A stretch of DNA of 64,000 nucleotides from Streptomyces laurentii (GTDB lineage Bacteria; Actinomycetota; Actinomycetes; Streptomycetales; Streptomycetaceae): NCBI GenBank assembly GCA_002355495.1, contig AP017424.1, forward strand, positions 1-64,000. The letters run 5' to 3'. The position numbers and the translations under genes are program-made. Under the pieces are notes generated by a model. The model worked only from the letters and a program-made list of their open reading frames with translations, was not told the DNA's origin and ran no database searches. Below are positions 1 to 7,751 of this stretch, piece after piece (position 1 is the first letter of the stretch; each line of letters opens with the position of its first letter).

Positions 1-316
1 GGTCAAGGTCAGGCCGGGTCAATCTGGTTGACCAGCAGGCTTGTCCTGCCGTCTCGAATATCCACTCGCCGAATTCTCTCCGAGGAATCCTCCAAGACCC
101 CGTTGCGCGCCATGATCTCGCCGGCCCCGGCCACCCGCACAACGCCCGGATCCCGCCACGCCCTGCCTCAGCGCCCATCTCTAGTCGCTCCCCCCAGTCC
201 CGGCGCTCTGCCGGGGTCTCTCCACTCGCTGACGGCGTTACGGATTGGTCGAGTTGGCGGAGACGAGCTAGCATCTCTCGTTCCGTGATCAAGGTATCTT
301 CGGGGGGAACGAACCG
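1..316. other. Left-edge non-coding stretch
   Basis: No open frame here has convincing protein character. The stretch carries the upstream region of the secreted ChW-repeat gene. A purine-rich GGGGGGAACGAACCG precedes that ATG and can serve as its ribosome binding site. I see no palindrome cluster of the kind found at Streptomyces telomere ends, so the window does not begin at a chromosome end. Confidence 0.4.
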
Positions 317-841
317 ATGCTGAAGCGAGCAATGCGGGTGGGCACCACTGTTGTGCTGGCCACCGCCGCCACACTCACCCTTGGTGGTCCGGCCGAGGCC
401 GGCACCGGCCAAGAGATCTGCTACCAGGCCCATGTCCAGGACCGGGGTTGGCTGCCTTGGGTGTGCAATGGAGCCTGGGCAGGCACGCGAGGCGAGGGCA
501 AGAACCTGGAAGCCCTGCGCGTCACGACGAACTACGGGGAGATCTGCCTGCGCGCACACCGGTCACGCTACGGCTGGGACTCTACAGAGCAGTGCGCCAA
601 GCCGGGGAAGACGGTACAGATCGGCACCGAGGGCATGAACGTTCCGATCGAGGCGATCGAGTACGTCGAGCGACCCGGCGGCTCGGGCGGCTATGTGTTC
701 TCGACCGCCCATCTCCGGGACAAGGGCGACGTTCCGCACTACCGGACCTCCACCTACCACACCGGCTGGAATTACTACGCACGCCTCGGCACCACCGGTG
801 AAGCGCGCCCCATGGAAGCCGTCCGGTTCAACTGGTCGTAG
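317..841 (+). CDS. Secreted protein with three ChW-type repeats
   Basis: A 174-residue exported protein. Residues 1-28 form a Sec signal peptide: basic start, hydrophobic core, and PAEA before the predicted cleavage. The mature part is three repeats of about 45 residues with the Clostridial hydrophobic-W pattern, in which a GW or Trp-rich segment is followed by a G-T-x-G turn and an E-A-hydrophobic ending (EALRV, IEAIEY, MEAVRF). ChW repeats are thought to mediate extracellular carbohydrate or protein contacts; the ligand here is unknown. Paired cysteines lie in the first two repeats. The ATG at 317 is chosen because the signal peptide begins there. A strong hairpin follows the stop, so it is probably a single-gene transcript. 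Confidence 0.85.
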   Translation: MLKRAMRVGTTVVLATAATLTLGGPAEAGTGQEICYQAHVQDRGWLPWVCNGAWAGTRGEGKNLEALRVTTNYGEICLRAHRSRYGWDSTEQCAKPGKTVQIGTEGMNVPIEAIEYVERPGGSGGYVFSTAHLRDKGDVPHYRTSTYHTGWNYYARLGTTGEARPMEAVRFNWS

Positions 842-899
842 TCGGTTTCCGTCAACGCCTTCTTTCGATTCACAGAGGTCGTTGACAGCAGTGTGTACC

Positions 900-935
900 A
901 GCGCCTCGGCCCTCGTCATGCAGGGCCGAGGCGCT
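900..935 (+). terminator. Hairpin terminator after the ChW gene
   Basis: A perfect 14-bp stem (AGCGCCTCGGCCCT and its complement) with an 8-nt loop lies 58 bases after the stop codon. It is followed by TCCTGTTCC rather than a long T tract, as is usual for Streptomyces terminators. Confidence 0.7.
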
Positions 936-1049
936 TCCTGTTCCAGCGAATACCTGAGCGTCATGCCTGGACCGACTCGTCTGATCGGGCCTTGATCCCA
1001 CCAGATCAAACGCTCAGTCACAGCGACTGCAACGGTCACCTTGTCCGGG

Positions 1050-1251
1050 TGGCGATACGAGTGCAGGTCCGTGCGATCGATGACGGCGAAGGGCGGCGTC
1101 TGCTGCGGATCGTCCGCAGGGGCCCCGGGCCGGTGGTGACCTGGCGGCGGGCCCAGATGGCACTGTTGTCCGCGCGTGGCATGCCGATGGCCTAGATCGC
1201 CGAGGCGTCGCTCCCCCGGCGATGACCGGGTCTGGGCGGTGATCCACAGCT
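1050..1251 (+). pseudogene. IS630-family transposase N-terminal remnant
   Basis: One frame reads RRLLRIVRRG, then VVTWRRAQMALLSARGM, the conserved N-terminal segment of Streptomyces IS630-type transposases. It stops at an in-frame TAG at 1193-1195. The expected continuation (IAEA, then DDRVWAVIHSS, matching the usual DRVREVIHNF segment) follows but changes frame. The rest of the transposase and the terminal inverted repeats are missing, so this is a dead fragment. It marks past insertion-sequence activity next to the damaged cupin and LysR genes. Family assignment is from recalled consensus, not a search. Confidence 0.7.
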
Positions 1252-1365
1252 CCTGGCCCTCGCCGTCCGGTCGCAGGGCGCGGTCGAGGCGGTGCCGGGT
1301 CAGGGGGTCGGGCTGGGCTGCGGGGGTTTCTGACTCTGTCGGTGGGGTCTGGTTCCGCTGTCTTG

Positions 1366-1808
1366 TCAGGGACGCCGTGAGGCGGGCTCGGTTGCGTAGC
1401 GGTTCATCGTGTCGATGGTGGCCTGTGGCGTCAGTGGGTGGTCGGCGGTGAGTGATTCCTGGAGGTCTCGGAAGTACTGCACGTACAGGTCGGGGGTGAA
1501 GGTGCTGAGGATGACGGCGGGTTGGTCGGTCGGGTTGGCGAAGGTGTGCGGGGTGCCGGGCGGGGCCACCACGAGCGTGCCCGGGGTGGCGTCGTACTCC
1601 TCGCCCCGACGGTGAAGCGCACGGTGCCGGACAGGACGTAGAAGCCCTCGTCGTGTCGGGCGTGGCGGTGCTGCGGCGGTCCCTGGGTGTGCGGGGCGAG
1701 GACGGACTCGGCGATCGCGAGGCGGTGCCCGGTGTGGCTGCCGTCCTCCAGGATCCGTATGCGGGTGGTGCCCAGGACGATCGTCTCGCCGTCGCCGGGT
1801 CCCACCAC
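1366..1808 (-). pseudogene. Cupin-domain protein, frameshifted
   Basis: A single-domain cupin of about 147 residues in two frames. The N-terminal frame reads GDGETIVLGTTRIRILEDG, then HRHARHDEGFYVLSGTVRF, the first cupin motif with its His and Glu metal ligands. The C-terminal frame continues EEYDATPGTLVVAPPGTPHTF, the second motif. Adding one C to the CCCC run at 1604-1607 restores a continuous protein, so this is either a real 1-nt deletion or a homopolymer error. The first possible start, GTG at 1808, lies directly beside a headless LysR fragment on the other strand. The gene has therefore probably lost its promoter and perhaps its first codons. Confidence 0.75.
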
Positions 1809-1810
1809 GG

Positions 1811-2551
1811 AGGGAGGCCGAGGTCGGGGCCCTGTTGTTCGCCCGCTCGCCCGCGGGGTCGCGCTGACGCCGGTGGGCAGGGTGCTGCTCGACGAGGCGC
1901 GGGCCCTGCTGGAGCATGCCGACCGTCTCCGGGTACGGGTGAGCGCGGCGGCCGGTGTCGCGACCCTCACCGTCGGCATTCTGGGGGACGGCACGGACCC
2001 GGGGGTGTCCCGGCTGGCCGCCGCCTGCCGCCGGCGCCATCCCGGCGTCGGCATCCGTATCCGCGGCACGGATCTGACCGACCCCACGTGTGGGCTGCGC
2101 GCCGGACTGGTCGATGTCGCTCTGACCCGTGCGCCGTTCGACGAGTCCGCCCTGACGGTGCGTACGCTGCGGAGCGATCCGGTCGGTGTGGTCGTGCGGG
2201 CCGACGATCCGCTGGCCTGTCGTGGCCGGGTGCGGCCGGCCGAGCTGGGCGATCGGCGCTGGTTCCGGTTCCCGCAGGGCACCGACCCTCTCTGGCAGTC
2301 GTACTGGAACGGTGGCAGACCGCGCGAGGGCCCCATGGTGCGCGGTGTTCAGGAGTGCCTGCAGGCCGTGTTGTGGAACGGCACGGTCGGTCGGCTTGGC
2401 CCCGCTCGGACACGACGTGCCCGCGGAGCCGGCCGTGGTGCCGCTGACGGACATGCCGCCGAGCCGGGTGGTGGCGGTGTGGAACGAGGGTGACGCCAAT
2501 CCGTTGGTCCGGTCCTTCGTCGAGCTCGCGACGGCCGCGTACCGTCGCTGA
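1811..2551 (+). pseudogene. LysR-family regulator, headless and twice frameshifted
   Basis: The recognisable protein starts inside the end of the LysR DNA-binding domain (EAEVGALLFARS). It changes frame at a C run near 1848, then continues RGVALTPVGRVLLDEA and a type 2 periplasmic-binding-like effector domain. A second frame change at 2385-2392 coincides with a 4-bp tandem duplication (GGTCGGTC). Removing one copy restores VGLAPLGHD and the C-terminus. The first 45 or so residues, holding the helix-turn-helix, are absent. In an intact genome this regulator would be transcribed divergently from the cupin gene. Here the intergenic region and the LysR head are deleted. Confidence 0.75.
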
Positions 2552-2698
2552 GTACGGGCTGCCGGTGTTCACCGCGACGCGTGAGCGGTTCGAGCGCCGC
2601 GGTCCCAGCGGCCTCCTCCCCTCCCCCAGGGCTCGCCGGTGGGGGTTCGGGCGATATCCGGGTGCGAGGCGGTCGGGGCTGCCGATAGCTTCGCCCGA

Positions 2699-3109
2699 AT
2701 GACACCCATGCTGAGCGAATCCGTCCGGGCACTGCTGGACAGGCCGGTTCCCGCCGTCCTCGCCACCGTCAATCCCGACGGAAGCCCGCAGACGTCCGTG
2801 GTCTGGGTCGGCCGTGACGGAGACGACCTGCTCGTCTCCACCGCTGCCGGCCGCCGTAAGGAGCGCAACCTGCGCCGCGAGCCGCGTGCCAGCCTGACCG
2901 TCTACGATCCGGCCGACCCGCTGCGGTACGTCGAGATACGCGGCCTCGCGACCATCAGGGAGGACGTCGGCCGGTCTTTGGCGGTGGGTCTCGCCGAGCA
3001 GTACGAGGGTCCCGGCGCCGGTCAGGAGTACCTGGACCTCCCGGCGGAGGTTGTTCGTGTCGTCGTCCGTATCAGCCCGACCAAGGTGGTCGGTACCGCG
3101 ACGGTCTGA
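2699..3109 (+). CDS. PPOX-class (pyridoxamine oxidase-like) flavin/F420 protein
   Basis: A 136-residue split-barrel protein. It shows the family pattern: a PVPAVLATVNPDGSPQTS strand near residues 14-31, a VWV strand, and a GRRKERNLRREPRASLTVYD segment that contacts the cofactor phosphate. The C-terminal part ends in VVVRISPTKVVG. Such short proteins in actinomycetes usually bind F420 or FMN and reduce small substrates; the substrate cannot be told from sequence. ATG at 2699 is chosen because it begins the first conserved strand with the usual short leader; an upstream in-frame start would add residues with no family match. Confidence 0.85.
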   Translation: MTPMLSESVRALLDRPVPAVLATVNPDGSPQTSVVWVGRDGDDLLVSTAAGRRKERNLRREPRASLTVYDPADPLRYVEIRGLATIREDVGRSLAVGLAEQYEGPGAGQEYLDLPAEVVRVVVRISPTKVVGTATV

Positions 3110-3246
3110 CCGGTCGTCGCCGGGCCGCCTTGTGGCAGCGGAGCCGTGGGTTTTGCAGGGTGGTCGACCACCTGGCCGGGGTTGAGGGGGTGCAGGGGTG
3201 TGATCCTCTCGTGTGCCCGGGCCGGGGGCGGTGCGGTTCCGGTGGA

Positions 3247-3280
3247 GGGGTGGAATCCCGGGCGTCCGGGATTCCACCCC
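3247..3280. terminator. Bidirectional hairpin between convergent genes
   Basis: A perfect 15-bp stem (GGGGTGGAATCCCGG and its complement) with a GCGT loop lies between the PPOX gene and the ECF sigma factor gene, which converge. The symmetry would stop transcription from both sides. Confidence 0.8.
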
Positions 3281-3301
3281 TCAGGGGGTTGGGCGGGGAG
3301 G

Positions 3302-4003
3302 TCAGGCGAGGGCGAGGGTCCTGGTGAACCGTCTCGGCGTGTGTGCCGTTCCCGTCGGCGGCCGGATTGCCGCCGGGTCGGGTTCTTCGTCGCTCCGCAG
3401 CAGGCGGATCAGGGATGTCCGGGCGCGGGCGACGCGTGAGCGGACTGTGCCGACCGGGCAGCCGATGGCTTTGGCCGCCTCGGCGTAGGGCAGGCCCAGG
3501 AGTTGGGTCAGGACGAAGGCGTCGCGCCGTTCGGCCGGGATCGAGGCGATCAGTGCGGCGAGGGCCACGCCGTCGTCGATTCCGGGCAGGCCCAGGGGCT
3601 GGGTGTGTTCCGCCTGTGTCTGCCAGTCGTCGCGGTTGGAGAGTCTGGGGCGGGTGGCCGCGTGGCGCAGGCTGTCGGCCACGGTCCGGCGGGCGATGGA
3701 CAGCAGCCAGGTGCGGGCGGAGGACCGTGCTTGGAAGCGGGGCAGCGCGCCGATCGCGCGGAGGAAGACTTCCTGGGTGAGGTCGTCGGCTGCCTGGTGG
3801 TCGGCGCTCAGGTAGGTGACGTAGCGCCGTACGTCGCGGTGCAGGGCCCGGACGAACAGGTCGGCCTTGTCCGGGTCTCCGTCCCGTGCGGCCAGGGCGA
3901 GCCGGGTGGTCGCCGTGTCGGTGTCGGTGTCGGTGTCCGGCATGTACGTCGGGGGGTTCGTCGGGCGCCGTTTGGGGGTGTCATGGGCAGGTGTCATCGC
4001 CAC
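3302..4003 (-). CDS. ECF-type RNA polymerase sigma factor
   Basis: A 233-residue sigma-70 family protein with regions 2 and 4 only. Region 2 (about residues 45-115) contains DDLTQEVFLRAIGALPRF and the RTWLLSIARRTVADSLR helix. Region 4 (about 145-205) contains IPAERRDAFVLTQLLGLPYAEA followed by GCPVGTVRSRVARAR, the -35-binding helix-turn-helix. A DTDTDTDT run near residue 24 comes from a 6-bp repeat in the DNA and is probably unstructured. No anti-sigma gene with a zinc motif is adjacent. The next gene in the same direction upstream encodes a Met/His-rich membrane protein, which could be a partner but this is inference. Confidence 0.9.
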   Translation of the reverse strand: MAMTPAHDTPKRRPTNPPTYMPDTDTDTDTATTRLALAARDGDPDKADLFVRALHRDVRRYVTYLSADHQAADDLTQEVFLRAIGALPRFQARSSARTWLLSIARRTVADSLRHAATRPRLSNRDDWQTQAEHTQPLGLPGIDDGVALAALIASIPAERRDAFVLTQLLGLPYAEAAKAIGCPVGTVRSRVARARTSLIRLLRSDEEPDPAAIRPPTGTAHTPRRFTRTLALA

Positions 4004-4153
4004 AAGTCCTTGTGAGGCAGGGAATCCGGCGGCGCGCGCGGGTGCGCGGGTGCGCCGGTGAAAGGGGTCGCGGCCTGCCGTGGCGGCGGCATGGCCGATG
4101 CCCGAGCGGCAGCGGCGGGGTTCGTGTGCTGTTCGCGCTCGGGGAGCCGGCTG

Positions 4154-4855
4154 TCAGGAGACAGCGAAGGCCGGTGGAGGGCCCCGGGAGATGACGGAGT
4201 GGGCGAGGAGGAGCTGCCGGGGCGTGCGTTCGTCACCGGCGTGAGCGGGCCGGGCCTGAGGGCGCGGCGGGGGTACGGGGACGATGGCGGCGAGCAGGTG
4301 CCATAGCGGCCACAGCGGTGAGCGGAAGCGCCGCAGGGGCAGGGATCGTACGAGGCGGAAGGCGGCGCGTTCGCCGTGCGCCATCCACAGGCCGCTCAGG
4401 AGGGCGGCGAGGAGGTGCGCGGAGAGCATTCCGAGGGACGAGGACATGGCGGTCATGTCGTGGGCGGCGGCCTCGGGGGGTGGGAGTGGGTGCCCCATGG
4501 CCTCGTGGGACATGCCCATGTGCCCGGTGGCCATGTGGGTTGTGCCTGTGTGGGGTGTCGCCATCGGGTCGGTCGCGGGCGGGGACGGTGGCATGGCCTC
4601 GTGCTGCTGAGCCCGTGAGAAGACCTCGTGCAGCACGCTCTGGACCGCCACGGTCGCCGCCGTCACACCGAGGAGGCCGCGCTCGCGGCCGGCCAGTGCC
4701 CAGGCGGCGGCGAACGTCCCCGCGTATGCCAGGGCGAGCGTCGGCGCGGGCAGGTCCCGGCCCGACATCAGCACGTGTCCGGTGGCCGCGAGCAGCACGC
4801 AGACGGCCGCGAACATCGCGGCCCGGGCTCCTCGCGTACATCGGCCTGGTGCCAT
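4154..4855 (-). CDS. Met/His-rich integral membrane protein
   Basis: A 233-residue protein with about four hydrophobic helices: residues 13-32, 38-52, 57-72, and a pair around 140-160 and 185-195. Between the third and fourth lies a loop rich in Met and His (MATPHTGTTHMATGHMGMSH and onward), a composition typical of copper-handling or metal-sensing membrane proteins. The tail is Pro/Arg-rich and probably cytoplasmic. It sits 150 bases upstream of the ECF sigma gene on the same strand, so cotranscription is possible. Function is unproven. I do not recognise a named family. Confidence 0.75.
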   Translation of the reverse strand: MAPGRCTRGARAAMFAAVCVLLAATGHVLMSGRDLPAPTLALAYAGTFAAAWALAGRERGLLGVTAATVAVQSVLHEVFSRAQQHEAMPPSPPATDPMATPHTGTTHMATGHMGMSHEAMGHPLPPPEAAAHDMTAMSSSLGMLSAHLLAALLSGLWMAHGERAAFRLVRSLPLRRFRSPLWPLWHLLAAIVPVPPPRPQARPAHAGDERTPRQLLLAHSVISRGPPPAFAVS

Positions 4856-5044
4856 GGCGCGCTCATCCTCGCACCGGTGCGCGGAGGCGTGAGGGCGGGT
4901 GCGGCAGTCGCGGCCGTTCTCTCGGTCTGGCGGGTCGTGGAGACATACGGGGCGTCAGGTTTCCGCGTGTCGGCGGGAACTCGGGGCCGTCGCCGTCCGA
5001 CTCCTGTCCTGTCGTCACCTGACGTTCCAGGAACAGGAGCCCCC

Positions 5045-5788
5045 ATGAACCGCAGGCAGATACTCCGTGCCGGCACCGTCCTCGGTGCCACGGGAGCCCT
5101 GGCCGCCACCGCGGCCTCTCCGGCGTTCGCATCCGAGTCCGGGTCCGGGTCCGGCCGGGAGGCGGGCCGTTCCTTCCGGGTCCACATCGCGATGTTCGAC
5201 GGTGTCGAGGAGCTCGACTTCACGGCCCCGTACGAGGTGTTCTCGGCTGCCGGGTTCTTCACCCCGCGCCCGGTGGAGGTCCGGTACGTCTCCGCCACCG
5301 GGGCGCGCGGCGTCACCGGCGCGTACGGCATGGCCGTCCGCGGCATCCGTCCCTGGGCTCCTGAAGAAGCGGACCTGCTCGTCGTCCCGGGCGGTGGCTA
5401 CACCCGTCGCGACAGCCCGGGGGTGTGGGCCGAGATCGACCGCGGCATCCTGCCCCGTGCTCTGGCGGCCGCGCCGCGGCCGGGCCTGACCGTCGCGGCT
5501 CTGTGCTCCGGCGTGGTGCTCCTTTCGGCCGCCGGGCTCACGAAGGGCCGCCCCTGTACGACCCATCACAAGGTCAAGGCGGACCTGGAGCAGCAGGGTG
5601 GCCTGGTGAAGAACGCCCGTGTGGTCGACGATGGCGATCTCGTCACCGCCGCCGGCATCACCTCCGGTCTCGAGCTCGCGCTCTGGCTGGTCCGCCGCGA
5701 ACTCGGCGCGGACCCGGCGGTGAACCTGGAGCAGATGCTGGAGTACGAGGCGCGCGGCACGGTCTGGAGCTCGAGCCGGGGTCGCTGA
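5045..5788 (+). CDS. Tat-exported DJ-1/PfpI family protein
   Basis: A 247-residue protein. The N-terminus has a twin-arginine signal (MNRRQILRAG, hydrophobic core, ASPAFAS), so export in folded form is likely. The mature part is a DJ-1/PfpI fold: HIAMFDGVEELDFTAPYEVF begins it, LLVVPGGGY is the second strand, and TVAALCSGVVLLSAAGL carries the nucleophilic-elbow cysteine. THHKVKADLE and VVDDGDLVTAAGITSGLELAL follow as in the ThiJ/AraC-N branch. Relatives are isonitrile hydratases, chaperone-like proteins or amidases; I cannot choose. The ATG at 5045 is set by the Tat motif, with GGAACAGGAG upstream as ribosome binding site. Confidence 0.88.
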   Translation: MNRRQILRAGTVLGATGALAATAASPAFASESGSGSGREAGRSFRVHIAMFDGVEELDFTAPYEVFSAAGFFTPRPVEVRYVSATGARGVTGAYGMAVRGIRPWAPEEADLLVVPGGGYTRRDSPGVWAEIDRGILPRALAAAPRPGLTVAALCSGVVLLSAAGLTKGRPCTTHHKVKADLEQQGGLVKNARVVDDGDLVTAAGITSGLELALWLVRRELGADPAVNLEQMLEYEARGTVWSSSRGR

Positions 5789-5959
5789 GGCCGGTCCCGG
5801 GCGTGCTTGTTCGTCCGCGGAGACGAGTTCCTCCCTGGCGCCACGGCCCGGCGCCGCGCGGGGCGGGGATCGTGCTCGTCCGGTGGCCCGATGCCCCCGC
5901 GCCTGGTTCCGGTCCGTTACGGACATGAGGCCTGCGGCACCCCTCCCAGGGGGCACGCC

Positions 5960-6191
5960 TCATCCGCCGCTGGAGGGCTGCCGGTTGGCGTAGTAGTAGA
6001 GGGCGAGGTCCGTCGGGGTGGTGGACGCGTTCCTCGGTGCCGCCGATCTCCTTGAGGACGAGGTGGATCTTGTCGTGCGGGTGACGGGTGACGAGCCAGG
6101 GATTGTTGTCGCGCTCCAGCCAGACCTTGGCCCACACCTTGTCTCCGACGCGGACTTCGCTGCCGTCCTTCGTGCGGAACTTCGATGCCAT
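5960..6191 (-). pseudogene. Small hypothetical protein, single-base frameshift
   Basis: The N-terminal frame reads MASKFRTKDGSEVRVGDKVW and continues to GGTEERVHHP, a compact SH3-like basic protein. The C-terminal frame reads DLALYYYANRQPSSGG and then a stop. The two join if one base is removed near 6015-6022, giving a 76-residue protein. Family and function are not recognised. The frame break next to a GGGG run could be genuine decay or a consensus error. Confidence 0.6.
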
Positions 6192-6394
6192 GGACCGTAC
6201 TTACCCGTCCTTCACTCGCCCGGACCGTCAGGTCTGCCTGGCAGGCGCGGCTGTGGGTGTGCGTTCCGGCAGGGGTGGCCGGAGTGGGGGTTCGTCCGGC
6301 CGGTGCCTGTCCGCGGTCGCACCGTCCGGCACCTCGGCTTGTCCCGGCCGTGCGCACACTCGCGTCACGGGAGGTGGCGGGTCTGAGGTGACCG

Positions 6395-6560
6395 GCGGAT
6401 GGGATATGATCATTACACGCAAGCGGGCGAACGCAGCCTCGCAAGCGGTGCGTTGGTGGTCCAAGGAAAGACGCCCCACTTCCTGTGGGGAGATGCAGGT
6501 GCAAGGCCGGCCCAGCGCTCGACCGAAAACCCGCTTCCGGAATCCCGGGGGCGGGTTTTC
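6395..6560 (+). ncRNA. Candidate structured RNA with intrinsic terminator
   Basis: This stretch lies between genes and codes for nothing convincing. It can fold into a series of hairpins: AACGCA/TGCGTT at 6430-6454, then CCCCAC-TTCCT-GTGGGG at 6474-6490, then a GGCCGGCC-containing segment. It ends in a strong terminator (AAAACCCGC at 6526-6534 paired with GCGGGTTTT at 6551-6559, with an inner CCGG/CCGG stem). The single-stranded GGTCCAAGGAAAGAC between the first two hairpins looks like a conserved RNA core rather than spacer. A small RNA or leader is the best reading. I cannot name an Rfam family. Confidence 0.45.
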
Positions 6561-6749
6561 TGCTGATTCCCGGCGTTTCCGCCAAGGACCGCCAGGACGT
6601 GCAGCTACTCGAATTCCTCGCGGGGATATCTGCCGCAGTCGAACCCTGCGCCGTAGGGCTTCAGTTGAGAGAGGTTCGCTGAACCGGTCCGAGTTCGAAG
6701 CGGACGGCGAGGCGGTCGGCTGGGGCGGGTGCGGGGACGGTTCCGTCGA

Positions 6750-6905
6750 TCACGATGGGGGCGAGGCCGTGGAGGGGGCCTGCTTGCGGACTTCGTCGTC
6801 CCGGAGTGCGTCGCGGGCCAGGCGTTTGGTGAGTGCGTCCGTCGGGTCCTCGTTTCCCCGGTTGGCCCGGGCGCGGGCGGGATCCGCGTAGCGGTGGGCA
6901 CGTGC
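6750..6905 (-). pseudogene. Coding-like fragment without a start codon
   Basis: One minus-strand frame reads AFRENARAHRYADPARA, then NEDPTDALTKRLARDALRDD, then EVRKQAP and a stop. The charged, helical composition is protein-like, unlike the other frames. No ATG, GTG or TTG start lies in frame upstream within the open stretch, so I take it as the C-terminal remnant of a gene. Family not recognised. Confidence 0.35.
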
Positions 6906-6968
6906 GTTCTCCCGGAATGCGGGGTGGGAAGGAGGACGGCGGCCTGTCGGGTCGATACAGTGCGCGCC

Positions 6969-7271
6969 GTGGAGATATCTGGCTGGTACGTCTGGATCGC
7001 GCTTGGCCTGGCCGTCTTTCAGGCTCTCGGCATTGTCCTGCTCTTCCGGCGGATGAGCGGGCCGGACCCCGTGGTTCGTTCCCAGGCGCGTTTCGACCTG
7101 CTGGAGGCTGTCGGCGGGCTGCTGATTCTCGGCGGCCTGTCGCTGGGCCTGCTGGTGGCGGGTGCGTGGTTCGGGCTCACTCTCGCGGGCATCGTGCTCC
7201 TTGCTGCCGTCTACGCGGTGAAGGGTGTTCGTCTGCTTCGTGCCCGCCGTCGCTCGGCATCCCGGTCCTGA
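6969..7271 (+). CDS. Small two- or three-helix membrane protein
   Basis: About 100 residues starting at GTG with WYVWIALGLAVFQALGIVLLF as the first helix. A short polar link (RRMSGPDPVVRSQARFDLLE) follows, then two close hydrophobic stretches (VGGLLILGGLSLGLLVAGAW and LAGIVLLAAVYAV) and a basic tail. This is the layout of a small inner-membrane protein. A GATACAGT element lies about eight bases before the GTG, so the message may be nearly leaderless. No family name is recognised. A longer upstream start is possible but would add low-complexity residues. Confidence 0.65.
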   Translation: MEISGWYVWIALGLAVFQALGIVLLFRRMSGPDPVVRSQARFDLLEAVGGLLILGGLSLGLLVAGAWFGLTLAGIVLLAAVYAVKGVRLLRARRRSASRS

Positions 7272-7720
7272 GGGGCCCTTGGGTCGTCTCGCGTAGAGCT
7301 GGGGCGGGGCGGGTTCTGGTGTCGGACGACTTCGAGGTTGGCCATCATGCCCATGTCGTCGTGTTCGGCGTTGTGGCAGTGGAAGAGGTCACGGCCGCGG
7401 TAGCCGTCGAAGTGGGTGATGATCTCCGCGGATTCGCCCGGGCGCGGGGAGGCGGTGTCCTTGAGGCCGGCGTCGTGGGGCGTGGGAGTTTGCCGCCGCG
7501 GGTGAGGACGCGGAAGCCGGCGAGGTGCGGGTGGATGGGGTGGTAGACGTCGGCGATGAAGCGCCACGCTTCCACGTCGCCCGGGCCGACGGTGACGTCG
7601 GTGCGGGCGGGGTCGAAGGGGCGGCCGCCGATGAGCCGGCCGTGGCCGCCGTTCATGCGTCCGGCGCGGAAGGCGAAGTCCCGTACGCGGACGGCGTCTT
7701 GGCGGCTCCAGGGCGGGTGG
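7211..7720 (-). pseudogene. Multicopper oxidase C-terminal fragment, frameshifted
   Basis: One frame holds DFAFRAGRMNGGHGRLIGG and then HPIHPHLAGFRVLTRGGKLP, the HPxHPH copper motif. The other holds DAGLKDTASPRPGESAEI and then DLFHCHNAEHDDMGMM, the HCHxxxHxxxGM type 1 copper ligands. One missing base at a GGG run near 7484-7486 separates them. The two N-terminal cupredoxin domains are absent: sequence beyond 7720 becomes unrelated and meets a headless LysR gene on the other strand. Intact relatives are spore-coat or laccase-like oxidases. The stop at 7211 overlaps the end of the convergent membrane gene, so the original C-terminus may have been shorter. Confidence 0.75.
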
Positions 7721-7751
7721 CAGGGGCAGGTCGCTGCGCAGTTCGGCTCCG

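Noticed and set aside
1..60. Possible telomere end at the left edge, given the tap operon nearby
   Set aside because: No tightly packed palindromes or typical CCCGCGG-type terminal sequence is present.
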